Source: Combretum micranthum (Eukaryota > Streptophyta > Magnoliopsida > Myrtales > Combretaceae). Taken from it: 64,000 nucleotides of DNA. The notes beneath the pieces were generated by a model. The model had not been told where the DNA came from, did not search any database, and was given only the letters and a program-made list of their open reading frames with translations. The position numbers were made by a program, and so were the translations under genes. Where the stretch lies: positions 682,001-746,000 of the forward strand of contig JAMXBD010000394.1 of assembly GCA_024138025.1 (NCBI GenBank), written 5' to 3'. The first letter of the stretch is position 1, and the number at the start of each line of letters is the position of its first letter. Shown one piece after another: positions 1 to 11,706 of this stretch.

Positions 1-536
1 TCTCGAATGGAGGGCGTAAATCCATTCACATATGGCTACCGGAAAGTCATTTGCTTGTCTGCTCATGTGTTTATTCATGCATAGCATATGGATAAATTAT
101 AACTTGCTTGTTATGATACGAAATTGAGGGAACTTAGAGTTAGTGTAGCTTATACCCCAATAGATGTTTGAATAAACAGGTTGATGGGAGAATGCTACTT
201 GGGAACCGAGATGGTTGAAGCTGAATATAACTTCGGGATTTCGGCAGGAAGCAAGAATGCTTGAAGATATTAGCTGGGTGTTATGAATTGTCTTGTAAAA
301 ATTGGTGTAGTGAAATCTGTGGATGAATTGTGAATGAAGTATAGTGAATTGTATTTCCTTTACATTGTTACTCAAGTTGTATCAATATAAAATGTATCTC
401 TCCAATGTGTCTCTTCTATGTGTTAGATGCCTTGTACATATTATGGAAGCCTTTGCATGACTGAGGCAGTCATTCCTAGGCTTTAATATTGTGTACGGCG
501 GACTGCCATGTTTAGGATACCCTTCGGGGTGTGACA
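1..536 (+). repeat. 3' part of a Ty3/gypsy LTR, cut by the window start
   Basis: The stretch matches the last third of the LTR at 20627-25485: the same GGAGGGCGTAA block, the same splice-acceptor region and the same ending, cttcggg-tgtgaca. Its sense direction is plus. It is followed directly by a gag relic and not by a primer site, so it is either an insertion into gag or a 5' LTR fused to gag by deletion. Confidence 0.85.
180..264 (+). other. candidate LTR exon 3, short ORF ending in TGA
   Basis: After a CAG acceptor-like site (177-179) a 27-codon frame runs to TGA at 262-264. It has the same length and stop as the frame at 25086-25170 in another LTR, sharing E-C, G-T-E and G-I-S-A. Differences between the two copies are spread over all three codon positions, so coding is only a possibility. 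Confidence 0.35.
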
Positions 537-537
537 A

Positions 538-800
538 TGCAGATTTCCTCAATATCTCACAAGGAGATCGTAGTGTGGAACAGTATGAAATCGAGTTCAG
601 TAGATTGTTGCAACACCCCTGGAATCATATAAACAAAGTGAGGAACTCAAAAGACAAGTGTTTCTGAATGGTTTAAAAGAAGACTTTCAGACTCAATTGG
701 AGGAATTTGATATAAGGAGTTATCAAGGATTGCTAGAAAGAGCACGGATAATCGAAAATGCCCAAAGCAGGAGGCAAATAAGAAATAATAAGAAGTGGAG
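538..800 (+). pseudogene. Ty3/gypsy gag relic
   Basis: Translation gives a capsid-like segment with A-D-F-L-N-I-S-Q, E-Q-Y-E-I-E-F-S-R-L-L and, after a frameshift near 612, S-E-E-L-K-R-Q-V-F-L-N-G-L. This matches the gag of the minus-strand element near 51500-51970, which reads E-Q-Y-E-T-E-F-S-R-L-L and then the same E-E-L-K-R-Q-V-F-L-N-G-L. It has no start codon, no zinc knuckle and a broken frame. It probably belongs to the plus-strand element whose 3' end lies at 14492-14866, with the polymerase region lost between them. Confidence 0.8.
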
Positions 801-1030
801 TTTTGTGTTGCAATGACCCCAAGTCAAAAAGTTGAAACACTTCACTTGGGTGATGACCCAAAGAGGGAAGAAGACACAATATTGGATAACATACAATATT
901 GGAAATACCTTTGGTGGATTAAATAGCTAGACTAAGAATAGGAAAGCTCGAGACTATTATAAGCTAGTATGAGCTAATGATGGAAACTAAAATAAAACTC
1001 AATTGATTTAACAAATTCCAAGACACCCCT
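801..1030. other. unassigned retroelement-internal sequence
   Basis: About 230 bases between the gag relic and the solo LTR. A short open stretch from ATG at 830 reads M-T-P-S-Q-K-V-E-T-L and stops near 940; I do not recognise it. The sequence resumes at 4754 after the solo LTR. Confidence 0.4.
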
Positions 1031-1334
1031 TGTCACGCCCCAATGGGTACCCTAAACGTGGCAGTCCGCCACACTCAATATTAAAGCTTAAGTATGGCAA
1101 CCTTAGTCATTCCAAAAGCTTTTATATTAAGTGTAAGGCTTACGTTCACAATTTTAGAGGTCCATATATGGAATTATGTAGCTTAAGGAGATATAAAAAC
1201 ATATTAAGAAAAGAAGAATCACAATAACTATTTGTCCAAGGCATAATTTTACGAACTTAGAACAACTCCCTAAATTACTAATCCATTATACACATGTTAA
1301 CATGCTAATGCTAAGCTACTCTTTATTCAAAATT

Positions 1335-1397
1335 CTAATATACAAAAGGGATTACCTGCCCACAAGGTCCACGTGGCCTTAGCCATAAGTACGGGAA
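1335..1397 (-). other. candidate LTR exon 3 with W-L-R-P-R frame
   Basis: Directly after a pyrimidine-rich CAG acceptor-like site (AG at 1398-1399) a 20-codon frame begins F-P-Y-L-W-L-R-P-R, has a later Q-V and ends in TAG. The same core stands in phase 0 after the acceptor in the LTRs at 36768 and 45547. The second Arg is CGT here and AGG there, a two-base silent change. Confidence 0.5.
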
Positions 1398-1636
1398 CTG
1401 CAAAAGATAGCTATCGGGGTATAAGCTAATAAGCTTAGTGAGTAATTCCCAAAATTCATACTCGAAGTAGATTATCAATCAAGTTTATTATTCAAACGTA
1501 TGAAATGCAACAACCACGTGAGCATACAAGACATATGACTTTCCGGGAATCATATGTTGAATGAATTTACGCCCTTCATTCGGGGTTGGGTATTCAGGCC
1601 AATTACAGCCACCACTTTTAAAAACACTTTTATAGG

Positions 1637-1812
1637 TCTTACCGGCTCCTATACGCCATCAAAAATTTTGTAGTTATTACAGGCTCCTACTAGCCACCAA
1701 AAAGATTTTGTAGTTATTACAGGCTCCTACTAGCCACGAAAAACTTGTAGTTATTACAGGCTCCTACTAGCCATCAATTTAAGTAGTTCTTACCGGCTCC
1801 TACTCGCCACTT
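1637..1812. repeat. tandem repeat, about 40-bp unit, five copies
   Basis: Imperfect units share a core like ttacaggctcctactagcca. The LTRs at 40987 and 53719 carry shortened versions at the same place, between candidate exons 2 and 3. Confidence 0.85.
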
Positions 1813-2149
1813 ACATGATATACCGGTTATGTCTACCACCACTATTATACACTTGTCCCACCAATTGTATAGTAGCGAATGCAATGTGACTCAACATATG
1901 AAGTGCATGAATAATTTCTTTAATTAAAGTCTAGTAGTTACATTTAACTTCTTTCAAGTGATCAACCAATTTCAAACAATTCAAGATATTAATGTACATA
2001 CAACTTTATTACAAACAAATTGAGTTTCGATATACTTAGTATTCCTTCAACATATTATCATACACTTCTTTTGAGTTTGCTTAGATTCTAGTGCAACTAA
2101 TTTTACAAGCACAAGCAAGAGTATGAAAAATAACGGGGAAATAACTCAC

Positions 2150-2249
2150 GATGCCATTGCCGTCTATTTCTCTTAAGCGGATGAGTCGTTCACACACTCC
2201 ACTAAATCGTAATAGTCCTCGGGGTGAAGAAATCCTTCCTCGGGATCAC
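2150..2249 (-). other. candidate LTR exon 2 (D-P-E...P-E-D-Y-Y-D frame)
   Basis: It runs from a TTAG acceptor (2250-2251) to a GTGAGT donor. After two leading bases the frame reads D-P-E-E-G-F-L-H-P-E-D-Y-Y-D, then continues to TAA at 2173-2175. An ATG lies eight bases before the donor (ATG GCA TC, then GTGAG). The 14-residue core aligns without gaps to the exon-2 segments at 39093, 46599 and 42168. Confidence 0.5.
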
Positions 2250-4753
2250 CTAACCAAAGAAAATACCCATAATGAGTTTTTCTTGAAGATTTTCTTGAAT
2301 TTTGACAAAACAATGTCAAAGAACGTCAAAGTTCGTATGAAAGAATGTTCCAACTTAAAATGGCCATAACTTGGTCATTTTAACTCGGAATCGCGCATAT
2401 AATATACCGATTTCTATCTACTCGAAAAGATCTACCCATTTCTAAAATTATTTCCCACAAACAAAGCCATATAGGCTCGAAAAAGTGGCGACAAAATTCA
2501 CCACGGATTTTCAAGTAAAAACAACTTTGGTTCAAGAAATCAAAATTTGTTTGATAAATACTTAGTTATCTATATAGTTGAAAAATTCTCTTTTTGTAAC
2601 TATATAACTCATATTTAAGCATGCTCAAGTGTTTGTTGTCCAAATTATTTTTCTTAAGTAAAACAATGTCGGGTTGAAGCTTTTCGGAAATTGTTTTTGT
2701 GAATTTCTTTGAAATGAATACCTTGTTTTCTTTATTTTCTAAAAACGTTTTATGTTGGTTTTATTTATCTTTTTCTAAGTGACTTTTGAAAATAAAATTT
2801 TCTACTTTCTAAGTTACACTAATAATATTTTTGAAGTTTTCTAGAAAATATTCTTTTCTTCATTTTCTTGTGTAAATTCCTTTGTTTACTTGTTTCGGCA
2901 AAAATCTTTACTTGATATTTCTCATTCTTTTTCTCATGTCTCCTATTTCAAAACAATTACCCATGCATGAAAATTTGGTTTCTTATAAAAACAAAGTGGA
3001 ACAATTAAGGACTTTTTGTAGAAAAACTAATTTCTATAATCTATTAATTTTTCTTGTAACTTGAAAAGTGAAAATTTTATCTTTTCAAACCATAAATTTT
3101 CTTTGCCTATTTGTTTGCAAAGGTCTTTTAAAAATTTCCTTAGTTTCCATCTTATTTTCTTTCTTTATGAAAACAACCATTTTTGTCAACAAAATATTTT
3201 CTTTTGAAAAACAAGTAGAGTAACAAAGATTTAACTAGCTTTTAAGTAAAAATAGTTTCTAAATTCATAGTGAATTCTTTTTGTAACTTGAAAATGAATG
3301 AGTTTATTTTTGTTATCTTATATTTTATGTTTCACATAAACTTATTCCTAAGTGACAAAAAGTCTTCTTTTATTTCATTATCTTTAGAAAATAAAACTTT
3401 TGGACAACAATCTAAATGAACATGATTATGAGAATAATAAACAAAATAACATAAAGCATAAATAATAAAATCAAGTATTGGAGTCTTAGCTTTTTCAAGG
3501 CTCCCGGGACTAAGAAATAAACTAGTCCCATAATAAATAAAATAAATGAAAGAAAAGCTTGTTTTGACTTGATGAGGACAAGTCTAAGACTAGAGACTAG
3601 TCTTAAAAACAACTTGAATAAATAAATTGCATGAAGTAAATAAATTGCATGAAATAAATAAATTGCAAGATTATGAGCTTATATGCTCTAAAGAATATGT
3701 ATATAGTTATATAGATATAGTAGATAGTTATGAACATAAAAGAGACATAATGAACATAAGAAAAACATAATGAATATATAAAGGAAACATGAACATAAAG
3801 GAATTGTGGTTATGAACAAAAACAAAGTATGAACCTATTGTTGCTTTCTTAACCTTCATGGTTTTAGAAAACACACACTAAGCTCATACTAAGTAGATGA
3901 ACATGGAGACTTCTTGAAGAACTTTTACCTAAAGAAGATGAGCTTAAAGAGAACTTCTTGAAGAGCTTCTTGGAGAGAAATTCTAGAGAGATTTTGAGAG
4001 AGTAATTTTAGTGTAGAAGTGGTGTGAAAGAAGTGAAAGAGGAGGGGGGTATTTATAGGAAAATTGGAGGATTTTTGTGTGATTAAAATAAATGAAAATT
4101 GAAACAAATTGTGGAGGAGAGAGAGGGGGCGCCGGCCATTGTGTAGAGGGGAGGATTGATTTATTTTTTTGACTTTTTAAATAAAAGATGTAATTGTAAG
4201 GTAGATGTGATATAAAGTTATGGGAAAGGTAAAAAGTTAAGATAATAGGTTATGTAGAGTGTAAGAGTAGGTGTAAGAAAAAGTAGAGATAAAAGAATAG
4301 TGTAGAATAGTAATGAATAGTGTAATGTAAAGTAGATATGACAATTAAAGAACCGGTAGTAAGAAAATACGCATATAATAGCTATATCTGTTATTTTTAC
4401 TTACCGAAAAATTATGAAATTGATATTTTTGGAAAACTTATATTTTTATGAGTCTAACGGTATATTCGGAATATTTTTACTATTCCGGGCTTCCGGACAC
4501 GTTTTTCGAGAATTGTGTCCGATCGGGTTCGAAGGACACCCAAATTTCGCGAAACTGAAACTTTTATAAAACCTATGGTTATTACGGACTATTCGAGCTA
4601 ATTATCCCAACTTCGTTTTTCCGGGCCAAAGAAAACGGCAATGCCGGATTTAGGTTGATACGGTAAACTAGGGTTTTGTTGACCTTTAGGGTTTCGTTTG
4701 ACTTCCGGTTAGGGTTTTGTGCTAAACCGATTCCGAAAATTTAGGGGTTTACA

Positions 4754-5005
4754 CCCCTCAGACAACTTCTTGTAAATGAAGAACTTGGAAAGATCGAAAA
4801 TCTATGACGATCGTTGTATAAAAGTTAAAACTTCAGAAATCAAATCTCAATTACCAAACTCCATAAAATCTTCATAAGTAATAATTATACAATAAAGCAA
4901 TGAGATCTCTTGATTTCAACCCCATCAAGATAATCACGACGATAAGAGTTTTAAAACAATAATGACTTTATTATTTAAAGAAATATGGATCTCAAAGCAC
5001 AATTG
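4754..5005. other. unassigned retroelement-internal sequence
   Basis: Continuation of 801-1030 on the far side of the solo LTR, ending at the next insertion. It is AT-rich, has no usable ORF and I recognise no motif. It is probably the internal or 3' untranslated part of the older plus-strand gypsy element. Confidence 0.4.
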
Positions 5006-5397
5006 TGTAAAGACCGACCTGCTAATCCTTAAGACTTAGCAAGTTAAGTCCCCAACCACATATAATACTTTCGTATTATATGGAAGGTTGTCCTAATCTA
5101 CAGTTATGTGAATTGTTTTTTAAAACTACTAAAACTTGTTATAAAAGCTTTTACAAAAGGATTACTCACTTGAGTAATCTATTTACATAAAATAGTTTAA
5201 GGAAATATTTACATCCTTGTGTCCAGCATAGGACACAACAAAATATACATAAGTCTCACAAAATGAAGAAAATAGACTTTAAGTCTTTTAATACAACCCA
5301 GGCTTAACTAACAAGCCTCTATTCCAAAATACAAAATACATTTGTTAAACGAACACATGAAATAAAACTTTCTTCAAAAACTTCTCGCCACAGGGTC

Positions 5398-5474
5398 CTA
5401 CTCATCCCACTCGTCCATAAACTTCTCCCAATCTGACCCGAATCCCATATCATCATAACAATCATCATCAACAC
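5398..5474 (-). other. candidate LTR coding exon ending D-E-W-D-E-stop
   Basis: It follows a TATTTTCAG acceptor-like site and, after two bases, reads an acidic aromatic tail, Y-D-D-M-G-F-G-S-D-W-E-K-F-M-D-E-W-D-E, then TAG. The solo LTR at 18276-18352 has the same 77-base length, phase and stop, with only silent or conservative changes from the first Y onward. The other LTR of this element (12102-12178) has TGA in place of the Cys codon just before that Y. Confidence 0.55.
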
Positions 5475-6624
5475 CTGAAAATAGCAAAAGTGAGCCAGAG
5501 GCCCAGTACACAGCAACACAAACAAAAGCGAAGCCATACACACCTATCTAATGCAATGCAAAAACAATTACTTCATTATCTTTCTTTAATATTTCTTAAA
5601 CAAATCAACACTGGAGTATTCAAACTCCGGGACAAGCTGAGGATATCTGGGGGTCCTGAGTAATGCTCACAACGCTCAGGGGGTTGATATAGGTAGCCCG
5701 AATACCTATATCTCCTAGATAACGTTACATTGCAAATAATAATCTCATCCAGGTTATATAGCCGTTACTCAGCTTCACTTAACTCAATCCATAATATAAA
5801 GCAATTCACATGCTCCCATAAACATTGAATTAGATTATATTATTTCCTCTCAAGAGTAAGTAAATGTTGCTCGTTATACATTCCTATCGATTATCCGCCG
5901 AGCCTAGTCATTGCATCATGACTATTGGCCTAAGCGTCTACACTAACCTATCATTGCATCATGATAAGTTACCGCTCCTCGAACCGGATTTAACGGTGAA
6001 AACACAAGCAATTCAAGCAATACTTAAGTCATTTAGAACTTATATCAAATTTAAGTATGCCTATCCTAACAAGCATACAAGCAAGTTACTGCGTACCTGT
6101 ATTAGCTTGGGAATTAATGGGGGTGGCCAAGCGAGGATCAATAACTGTTCAACAAGAATTATCACAATTCACACTTAGTTTAAACTCATTTCAACTAATC
6201 TCATACATAACCATACAAATACATTCAAATAAGTTATCACAAGATCCTAAAACAAGTAAAGATAATCAATAATTTATTAAATCATACAAATATCCTTAAA
6301 TCATGCTTAATTATATTACTCGATCATCATAACACATCAATTATCATATATCTATCTCATTTTAGTCTAAAAGATCCATTTGTTAAAGCAAATACACATA
6401 AAACAAACAAAAACAAGTTTTTAACTTTGTTTGGAAAATGTATCAGCTGGAAAGAAACGAAAATTCGGCCTTGATAAGTTTTTATTTTGTAAAAACTCAA
6501 AACACAAAGTTGTAGATCTCTTTTTAAGCTTTCTAACGCAATTTGAATCACTCAAATCGGAGTTCGTATGAAAAAGTTATGATCAATTTACAAAACAGTG
6601 TCGCGTCAGGGAAGAAATCCGCGA

Positions 6625-6835
6625 GCGCTACACCCTTGGCAACGGGGTGTTTTGAAGGCCGTTTTGACTCAGGGGAAGTGAAATTTTTGATCCGAGAGCA
6701 CTACACCCTTGGCAACAGGGGTGTTTTGGACACTACACCCTTGGCAACGGGGTGTTTTGGAGGCCGTTTCAACTCAGGGGAAATGAAATTTTTGATCCGA
6801 GAGCACTACACCCTTGGCAACAGGGTGTTTTGACA
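6625..6835. repeat. tandem repeat, about 130-bp unit
   Basis: Two and a half units carry ctacacccttggcaac, ggggtgtttt and gatccgagagcacta. The same array is in the partner LTR. A GC-rich array lies in the corresponding part of the related solo LTR at 16930-17330. Confidence 0.85.
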
Positions 6836-7788
6836 GGTGTAGTGATAGTTATACGAAATTTTTCAAACTTTAACACTTTAAACTTGAAAAAAAACAACTT
6901 TTCTCAACTCCTAACATGTCCTAAACCTTATGCAAACTTCATACAACACTTCAAACACTTCTAATACTTATCATACTTCAAACTCCAAATCCACACTTCA
7001 ACTACCCAAATTATCTTCTTCCCAAATTCAACAACACCCATACTTCTTGCTACACATAAAACATATACTATAAGTTCTTGTAGCCTTAATATACTACTTA
7101 AACTACCATTAACATATAGAACACATCATTTCTCATATTTAGCATAAGCACCCTATTATCAAGAAATCACATATATGCATAAGATTAAGACATGAAAGAC
7201 AAACTCACCAATAGAACTTTAGGCTTTAGTTTAATGGTCCTCTAGCAATCTTTTGGTGGTAAAAGTGATGGAAAATGAAGGGCTTAATCTTATGCCACCT
7301 TGGAGGAGCTTTTGAGAGGGTTAAGAGGTGTTTTGAAGCTTAGAGAAAGGGTTTGGCTAAGGTCTGAAATTTTGCCCGAAAATTTAAGTTTGAAGAGTAG
7401 ATATTATCTACTTGTTTGACTTTTGAGGCATTTGTAATTAAGGCAATTAATGACTTAACCTTTTGTTACTTAATGACATTGTCTTAAGGCCTTAATGAGT
7501 GTTTAATAGCTTTATTTTTTGCCTAAAAAATTCTGCTACATAAGGACTTAGTTACATGCATTCCTCCACTTAATTCAACACATTCAAATCATAAATTACA
7601 CATATGAATACAATTAAAATTTTATGAACTAAATATTTAATAAATTCTAGAATATTTCAATATTTTAACACAATAATAAAACACATAATTCATCATGAAA
7701 AAAAATCATATTCAATACATATCAAAAGTATGTATAAATTTATTAACACACATATAGAATATAAATTGGGAATTTCATGGTTATTTCA

Positions 7789-7802
7789 TTCTTCCCTCCT
7801 TC
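7789..7802 (-). other. polypurine tract
   Basis: The minus strand reads GAAGGAGGGAAGAA and abuts the 3' LTR start TGAAATAACC. This is the plus-strand primer expected next to a gypsy 3' LTR. Confidence 0.9.
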
Positions 7803-7836
7803 AAGAAGTTTCGTCCCCGAAACTTGATTTACCTTA

Positions 7837-9285
7837 TCATACAAATAACTCGGGGTACTTTTGCTTCATCAAACTTTCAACTTCCCACACTGCTTCTCTT
7901 TCTGATTGGTTGCTCCATTGAACCTTGACCATGGGAATCGTCTTGTTTCTCAATGTTTTATCTATCTTGCCTATGATTTTAACAGGTTTCTCTTCTGTAG
8001 TAAGGTCAGGCAATATCTCGGGTTGATTTGTATCTAATATTGCATCTTGATCCGAGACACATTTTCTTAATTGAGATACATGAAAAACATTGTGAACGCC
8101 TGACAAACTCGGTGGTAGTGCCAATCTGTAAGCCGAAGATCCAATCTGTTCCAAAATCTCATAGGGTCCAATATATCTTGGATTCAATTTACTTCTCACT
8201 CCAAATCTGAATACACCTTTAGTTGGTGACACTTTAAGAAATACACGATCGCCAATCTCAAACTCAAGAGGTCTTCTTCTTAAGTCGGCATAACTTTTGT
8301 ATCTATCTTGAGCTACCTTCAATCTTTGCCTAATTAATTGAACTTTATCAATCGCCTGCTGTACCAAATCAGGACCAATTAGAGCCCGTTCTCCCACTTC
8401 ATCCCAATGTAAGGGAGACCTACACTTTCTTCCATACAACGCTTCATATGGAGCCATCTGTATCGCCGATTGGTAACTGTTATTATATGCAAATTCAACT
8501 AGTGACAAGTGTTCATCCCAATTCCTTCCAAAATCCAAAGCACAAGATCTAAGCATATCCTCTAGAATTTGAATTGTTCGTTCTGATTGCCCGTCTGTTT
8601 GAGGATGAAATGCTGTACTGAACTGCAATTTAGTCCCAAGTGCTTCATGTAAACTTGTCCAGAATCTACTCACAAATCTAGTATCTCTATCTGAAGTAAT
8701 AGTCACCGGCACTCCATGGAGTTTTACTACCTCTCTAATGTAAATTTGTGCTAACTTTTCAAGCGAATATCCGATCCTCAAAGGAATAAAATGTGCTGAT
8801 TTAGTTAGCCTATCAATAATAACCCAAACCATCTCATTTCTAGCCATCGTCCTGGGCAAAGCTGTAACAAAATCCATAGTGATTTCATCCCATTTCCACT
8901 CTGGAATTCTCAAAGGTTGTAATTCTCCACCAGGCCTCTGATGTTCAATCTTCACTTGTTGACATGTCAGACACTTAGATACATACTCTGCAATATCCTT
9001 TTTCATACCTTCCCACCAGAAATGTTGCTTCAAATCACGGTACATCTTGGTATTTCCTGGATGAATCGAATAAGTAGAAGAATGAGCTTCCTTCAAAATT
9101 TGTTTTCTCAATTCATAAATTACTGGCACATAAATTCTGTCTCTGAATCTGATCACACCTTCATCATCAATTCTCATGTCCTTCTTCTTTCCTTCTTTTA
9201 TGTCGCTTCTTAAACTTTGGCTTTCTGGTTCTTCTTGTTGTCCTTGTTTAATTTGTTCCAATAGAGTAGGTTGTAGAGTTAAATT
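7837..9285 (-). pseudogene. Ty3/gypsy integrase with chromodomain-like tail
   Basis: Integrase inserts retroelement cDNA into chromosomes. The open frame covers about 480 residues. The zinc site is visible (H-S-S-T-Y-S-I-H followed by C-L-T-C-Q-Q-V-K), then the catalytic D,D,E core: I-T-M-D-F-V, T-S-D-R-D-T-R-F and Q-S-E-R-T-I-Q. After G-D-R-V-F-L-K and the R-Y-I-G-P-Y-E-I segment comes V-H-N-V-F-H-V-S-Q-L-R-K and a C-terminal V-K-V-Q-W-S-N...A-V-W-E-V-E, which resembles the degenerate chromodomain of plant chromoviruses. There is no ATG at the front: in an intact element this is part of one polyprotein, and a single-base shift near 9285 separates it from RNase H. The integrase domain itself looks intact. 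Confidence 0.93.
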
Positions 9286-10133
9286 GCCAACATAATCTCA
9301 ACTTTTTCCATAGTAACTTCAACATTCAATTTTCGGAGATCATCTTGCAACTCTCTTTGATTTGTAACCATGGTAACCATATTCATTTGCTTTTTCCTAC
9401 TCAATGCATCTGCCACACTATTTGCCTTTCCCGGATGATAAAGAATTTCAAGATCATAATCCTTTATTAGCTCAAGCCATCTTCTTTGGCGCATATTCAA
9501 TTCTCTTTGAGTGAAGATATATTTCAAGCTTTTGTGATCGGTAAAGATTTTGCACTTCTCACCAAATAAGTGATGTCTCCAAAGCTTCAATGCTAGTATC
9601 ACTGCAGCAAGCTCCAAATCATGAACTGGATAATTCCTTTCATGGAGTTTCAATTGTCTTGAAGCATAAGCTATTACTCGGTTATCTTGCATCAAAACAC
9701 ATCCTAATCCTTGTATAGATGCATCACTATACACAACGAACTCCTTCCCACTAACTGGAAGTGCTAAAACAGGTGCAGATACTAACCTCTGTTTCAACTC
9801 TTGAAAACTCTTCTCACAATCTTCATTCCAAGTAAACTTCACATGCTTTCTAGTCAACTTTGTCAATGAAGAAGCAATCTTTGAAAATCCTTGTACAAAT
9901 CTTCGATAGTAGCCTGCTAAACCCAGAAAACTACGTACCTCAGTAACATTTGTAGGTTGTGGCCAATCCAAAATAGCTCCAATCTTTTCCGAATCCACAG
10001 ATATTCCTTCCTTTGTAATAATATGACCAAGGAATGCCACTTCTTTCAACCAAAACTTGCATTTACTAAATTTGGCATAAAGCTTCCTTTCCCTTAGCCT
10101 TTGAAGAACTAGCTTCAAGTGTTGTTCATGCTC
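9279..10133 (-). pseudogene. RT C-terminal part and RNase H, catalytic RT core deleted
   Basis: The open frame starts just after where the RT YxDD motif should be: [14 protein letters not shown], then [13 protein letters not shown] and the connection domain. RNase H follows, with [13 protein letters not shown], then [10 protein letters not shown] and F-T-D-H-K-S-L-K, and ends in the usual [13 protein letters not shown]. The RT fingers and palm, with all catalytic aspartates, are absent. The frame ends at TAA near 9279 because of a one-base shift; integrase continues in the next frame. It was part of a gag-pol polyprotein. Confidence 0.93.
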
Positions 10134-10150
10134 CTCTACACTGCTAATGT
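10110..10150 (-). other. deletion junction, gag joined to RT
   Basis: The gag frame ends ...V-D-T-L-A-V-stop and, within a few bases, another frame picks up the post-catalytic RT sequence V-E-E-H-E-Q-H. Protease and roughly the first half of RT are missing, and the fusion is out of frame. Confidence 0.85.
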
Positions 10151-11490
10151 ATCCACTGAAGGAGCTTTCTCATACTGTTGTAGGGCAAACACTCTAGCAG
10201 CAGTTGTTCCTTTTCCTACATTAGGACCATCGGTTCTAGGCTTCTCCTTACAATTCATCACATGATGTCCTCTCTGTTTACAATATGCACAGAATATAGG
10301 CTTCAACTTTGGATCTTTACAATCAGAAGCTCGATGACCTATATTTCCACATGCAAAACATGCTCCTGGAGCCCATTTACACTGAGCTAAATCATGGGGT
10401 CCAAAGCATCTAGTACACCTCTTGTCAAGAGGAGTAGAAGACATAGAAGTCTTCACAAATTGTCCCGAACTAGGCTTCTTTCCCAAATATGGTCTTTTAC
10501 CTTTATCAATACTGTCATATCTTGGATAAGGAGTGTATGAAGTTGTAGATCTCTTTCCCAGAAAAGTAGCTCTTCTATCTCCTTGAACCTTATTATCATC
10601 TGATAGTTGCTCTAACAGTGTTGCCTTCACTACAGATTCTGATAAGGTCGTAAGTTGAAACTTCTTAACTTCACTCTTCAATTCCATATTCAACCCATCT
10701 TGGAATTTTTGAACTTTCATTCTTTCGTCGTTGTAGTTCGTTCCCGCAAACCTTAGCAACCTGCAAAACTCCGCATAATACTCATCCACTTTCATATTCC
10801 CTTGTCTCAAACTCAACCATTTAGAATCATTTGTTCCCTCACGGTCGATGGAATATATTTCAAGAAGAAAGCATCTTTGAATGTATTCCAGAGAATTGGT
10901 CTTGCAAATCCTTCACTATTCAGCATCCACCAATTATATGCATCTTGCTTCATCATATAAATCGCCAAATCAACTTTTCTATCATCGGGTACTTGGCAAG
11001 CAGCAAAAGCTTTCTCAAGTTCTATTATCCATCCTTCAGCTTTAATTGGATCCATGGTAATACCATCAAACTCAGGTACTAGCTTGACAAAGTCATGCAG
11101 CTTCACTTGATCATATCGGTCTCCTACTTGTACATTAGGTTCTTGCCTCACATTTGATGGATTATATTGTTGCATGAATTGTTGTTGTTGTTGATAGATC
11201 ATTTGTTGATACTGTTGAACCATTGCAAACATATCCCGGAACAAATTGAACATAGTACTTGTATCTCCTACTGGCATCTGAGGCATAGGAGGATATGGAG
11301 GCATCGGAGGAGGCATTTGAGGTGGCGCTTGTGGTTGTGGAGGATCCTGGGTAGTAGAGGCTGAAGCTGGTGATGGAGTCGAAGTCGAAGCTGGGATAGT
11401 AGAAGCTGTAGATGCTGAAGCAGTATACTGAGGAAGAGGCATATTCTCCCGATCTGAAGTCTGTCTAGTGATTCTCCTTGACCTATCCAT
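10136..11490 (-). pseudogene. gag with two CCHC zinc knuckles, frameshifted
   Basis: Gag builds the virus-like particle and binds the RNA. The likely start is the ATG of M-D-R-S-R-R at 11488-11490, about 200 bases inside the primer site. The N-terminus is rich in Pro, Ser, Thr and Gln. The capsid part has F-D-G-I-T-M-D-P-I-K-A-E-G-W-I and, after the shift, L-R-Q-G-N-M-K-V-D-E-Y. A one-base deletion near 10836 breaks the frame between R-E-Q and K-W-L-S-L-R-Q. The C-terminal part has CCHC boxes C-F-A-C-G-N-I-G-H-R-A-S-D-C and C-A-Y-C-K-Q-R-G-H-H-V-M-N-C, preceded by a C-x2-C pair. It runs into the deletion junction. Confidence 0.92.
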
Positions 11491-11691
11491 CTTTAAATGA
11501 CATACAATATACACATGACATATGATAATTAATGCAATGTCAGATTAATCTTGAATTTAGTTAATATTAAAAAAAAACAACATTCAAGCATAACACACCA
11601 TTCAACCAAATCCTAGACTCAAGCCATGCTAATCTCACCGTATCTATGGTCAAGTCTCCTATTTTTTTAAACAAACAATTTTACATAAACA

Positions 11692-11704
11692 GGCTCTGAT
11701 ACCA
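11692..11704 (-). other. primer binding site, tRNA-iMet type
   Basis: The minus strand reads TGGTATCAGAGCC two bases inside the 5' LTR. It is complementary to the 3' end of initiator tRNA-Met, the usual primer of plant chromoviruses. Confidence 0.95.
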
Positions 11705-11706
11705 AC

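Larger units (their letters stand above)
1031..4753 (-). repeat. solo LTR, 3723 bp, TSD cccct
   Basis: It begins TGTCACGCCCC and ends GGGGTTTACA, so its sense is minus. The perfect 5-bp duplication cccct lies at 1026-1030 and 4754-4758. No primer site, polypurine tract or coding region adjoins it, as expected when two LTRs of one element recombine. It belongs to the same broad LTR family as those at 20627, 36768, 40987, 45547 and 53719 but is clearly diverged from each. It contains tandem repeats (1637-1812) and candidate exons (1335-1397 and 2150-2249). Confidence 0.93.
5006..7788 (-). repeat. 3' LTR of the 5006-14491 element
   Basis: Plus-strand termini are TGTAAAG and TTATTTCA, giving TG...CA in the element's own direction. 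The other LTR is 11707-14491. It includes a 77-base candidate coding exon (5398-5474), two CATTGCATCATG boxes (5909 and 5952) and a GGCAAC-type tandem repeat (6625-6835). Confidence 0.95.

Noticed and set aside
5319..5543. 74-codon frame over the D-E-W-D-E segment in another reading frame
   Set aside because: Compared with the solo LTR at 18096-18407, this frame has many radical changes, while the D-E-W-D-E frame has silent or conservative ones.
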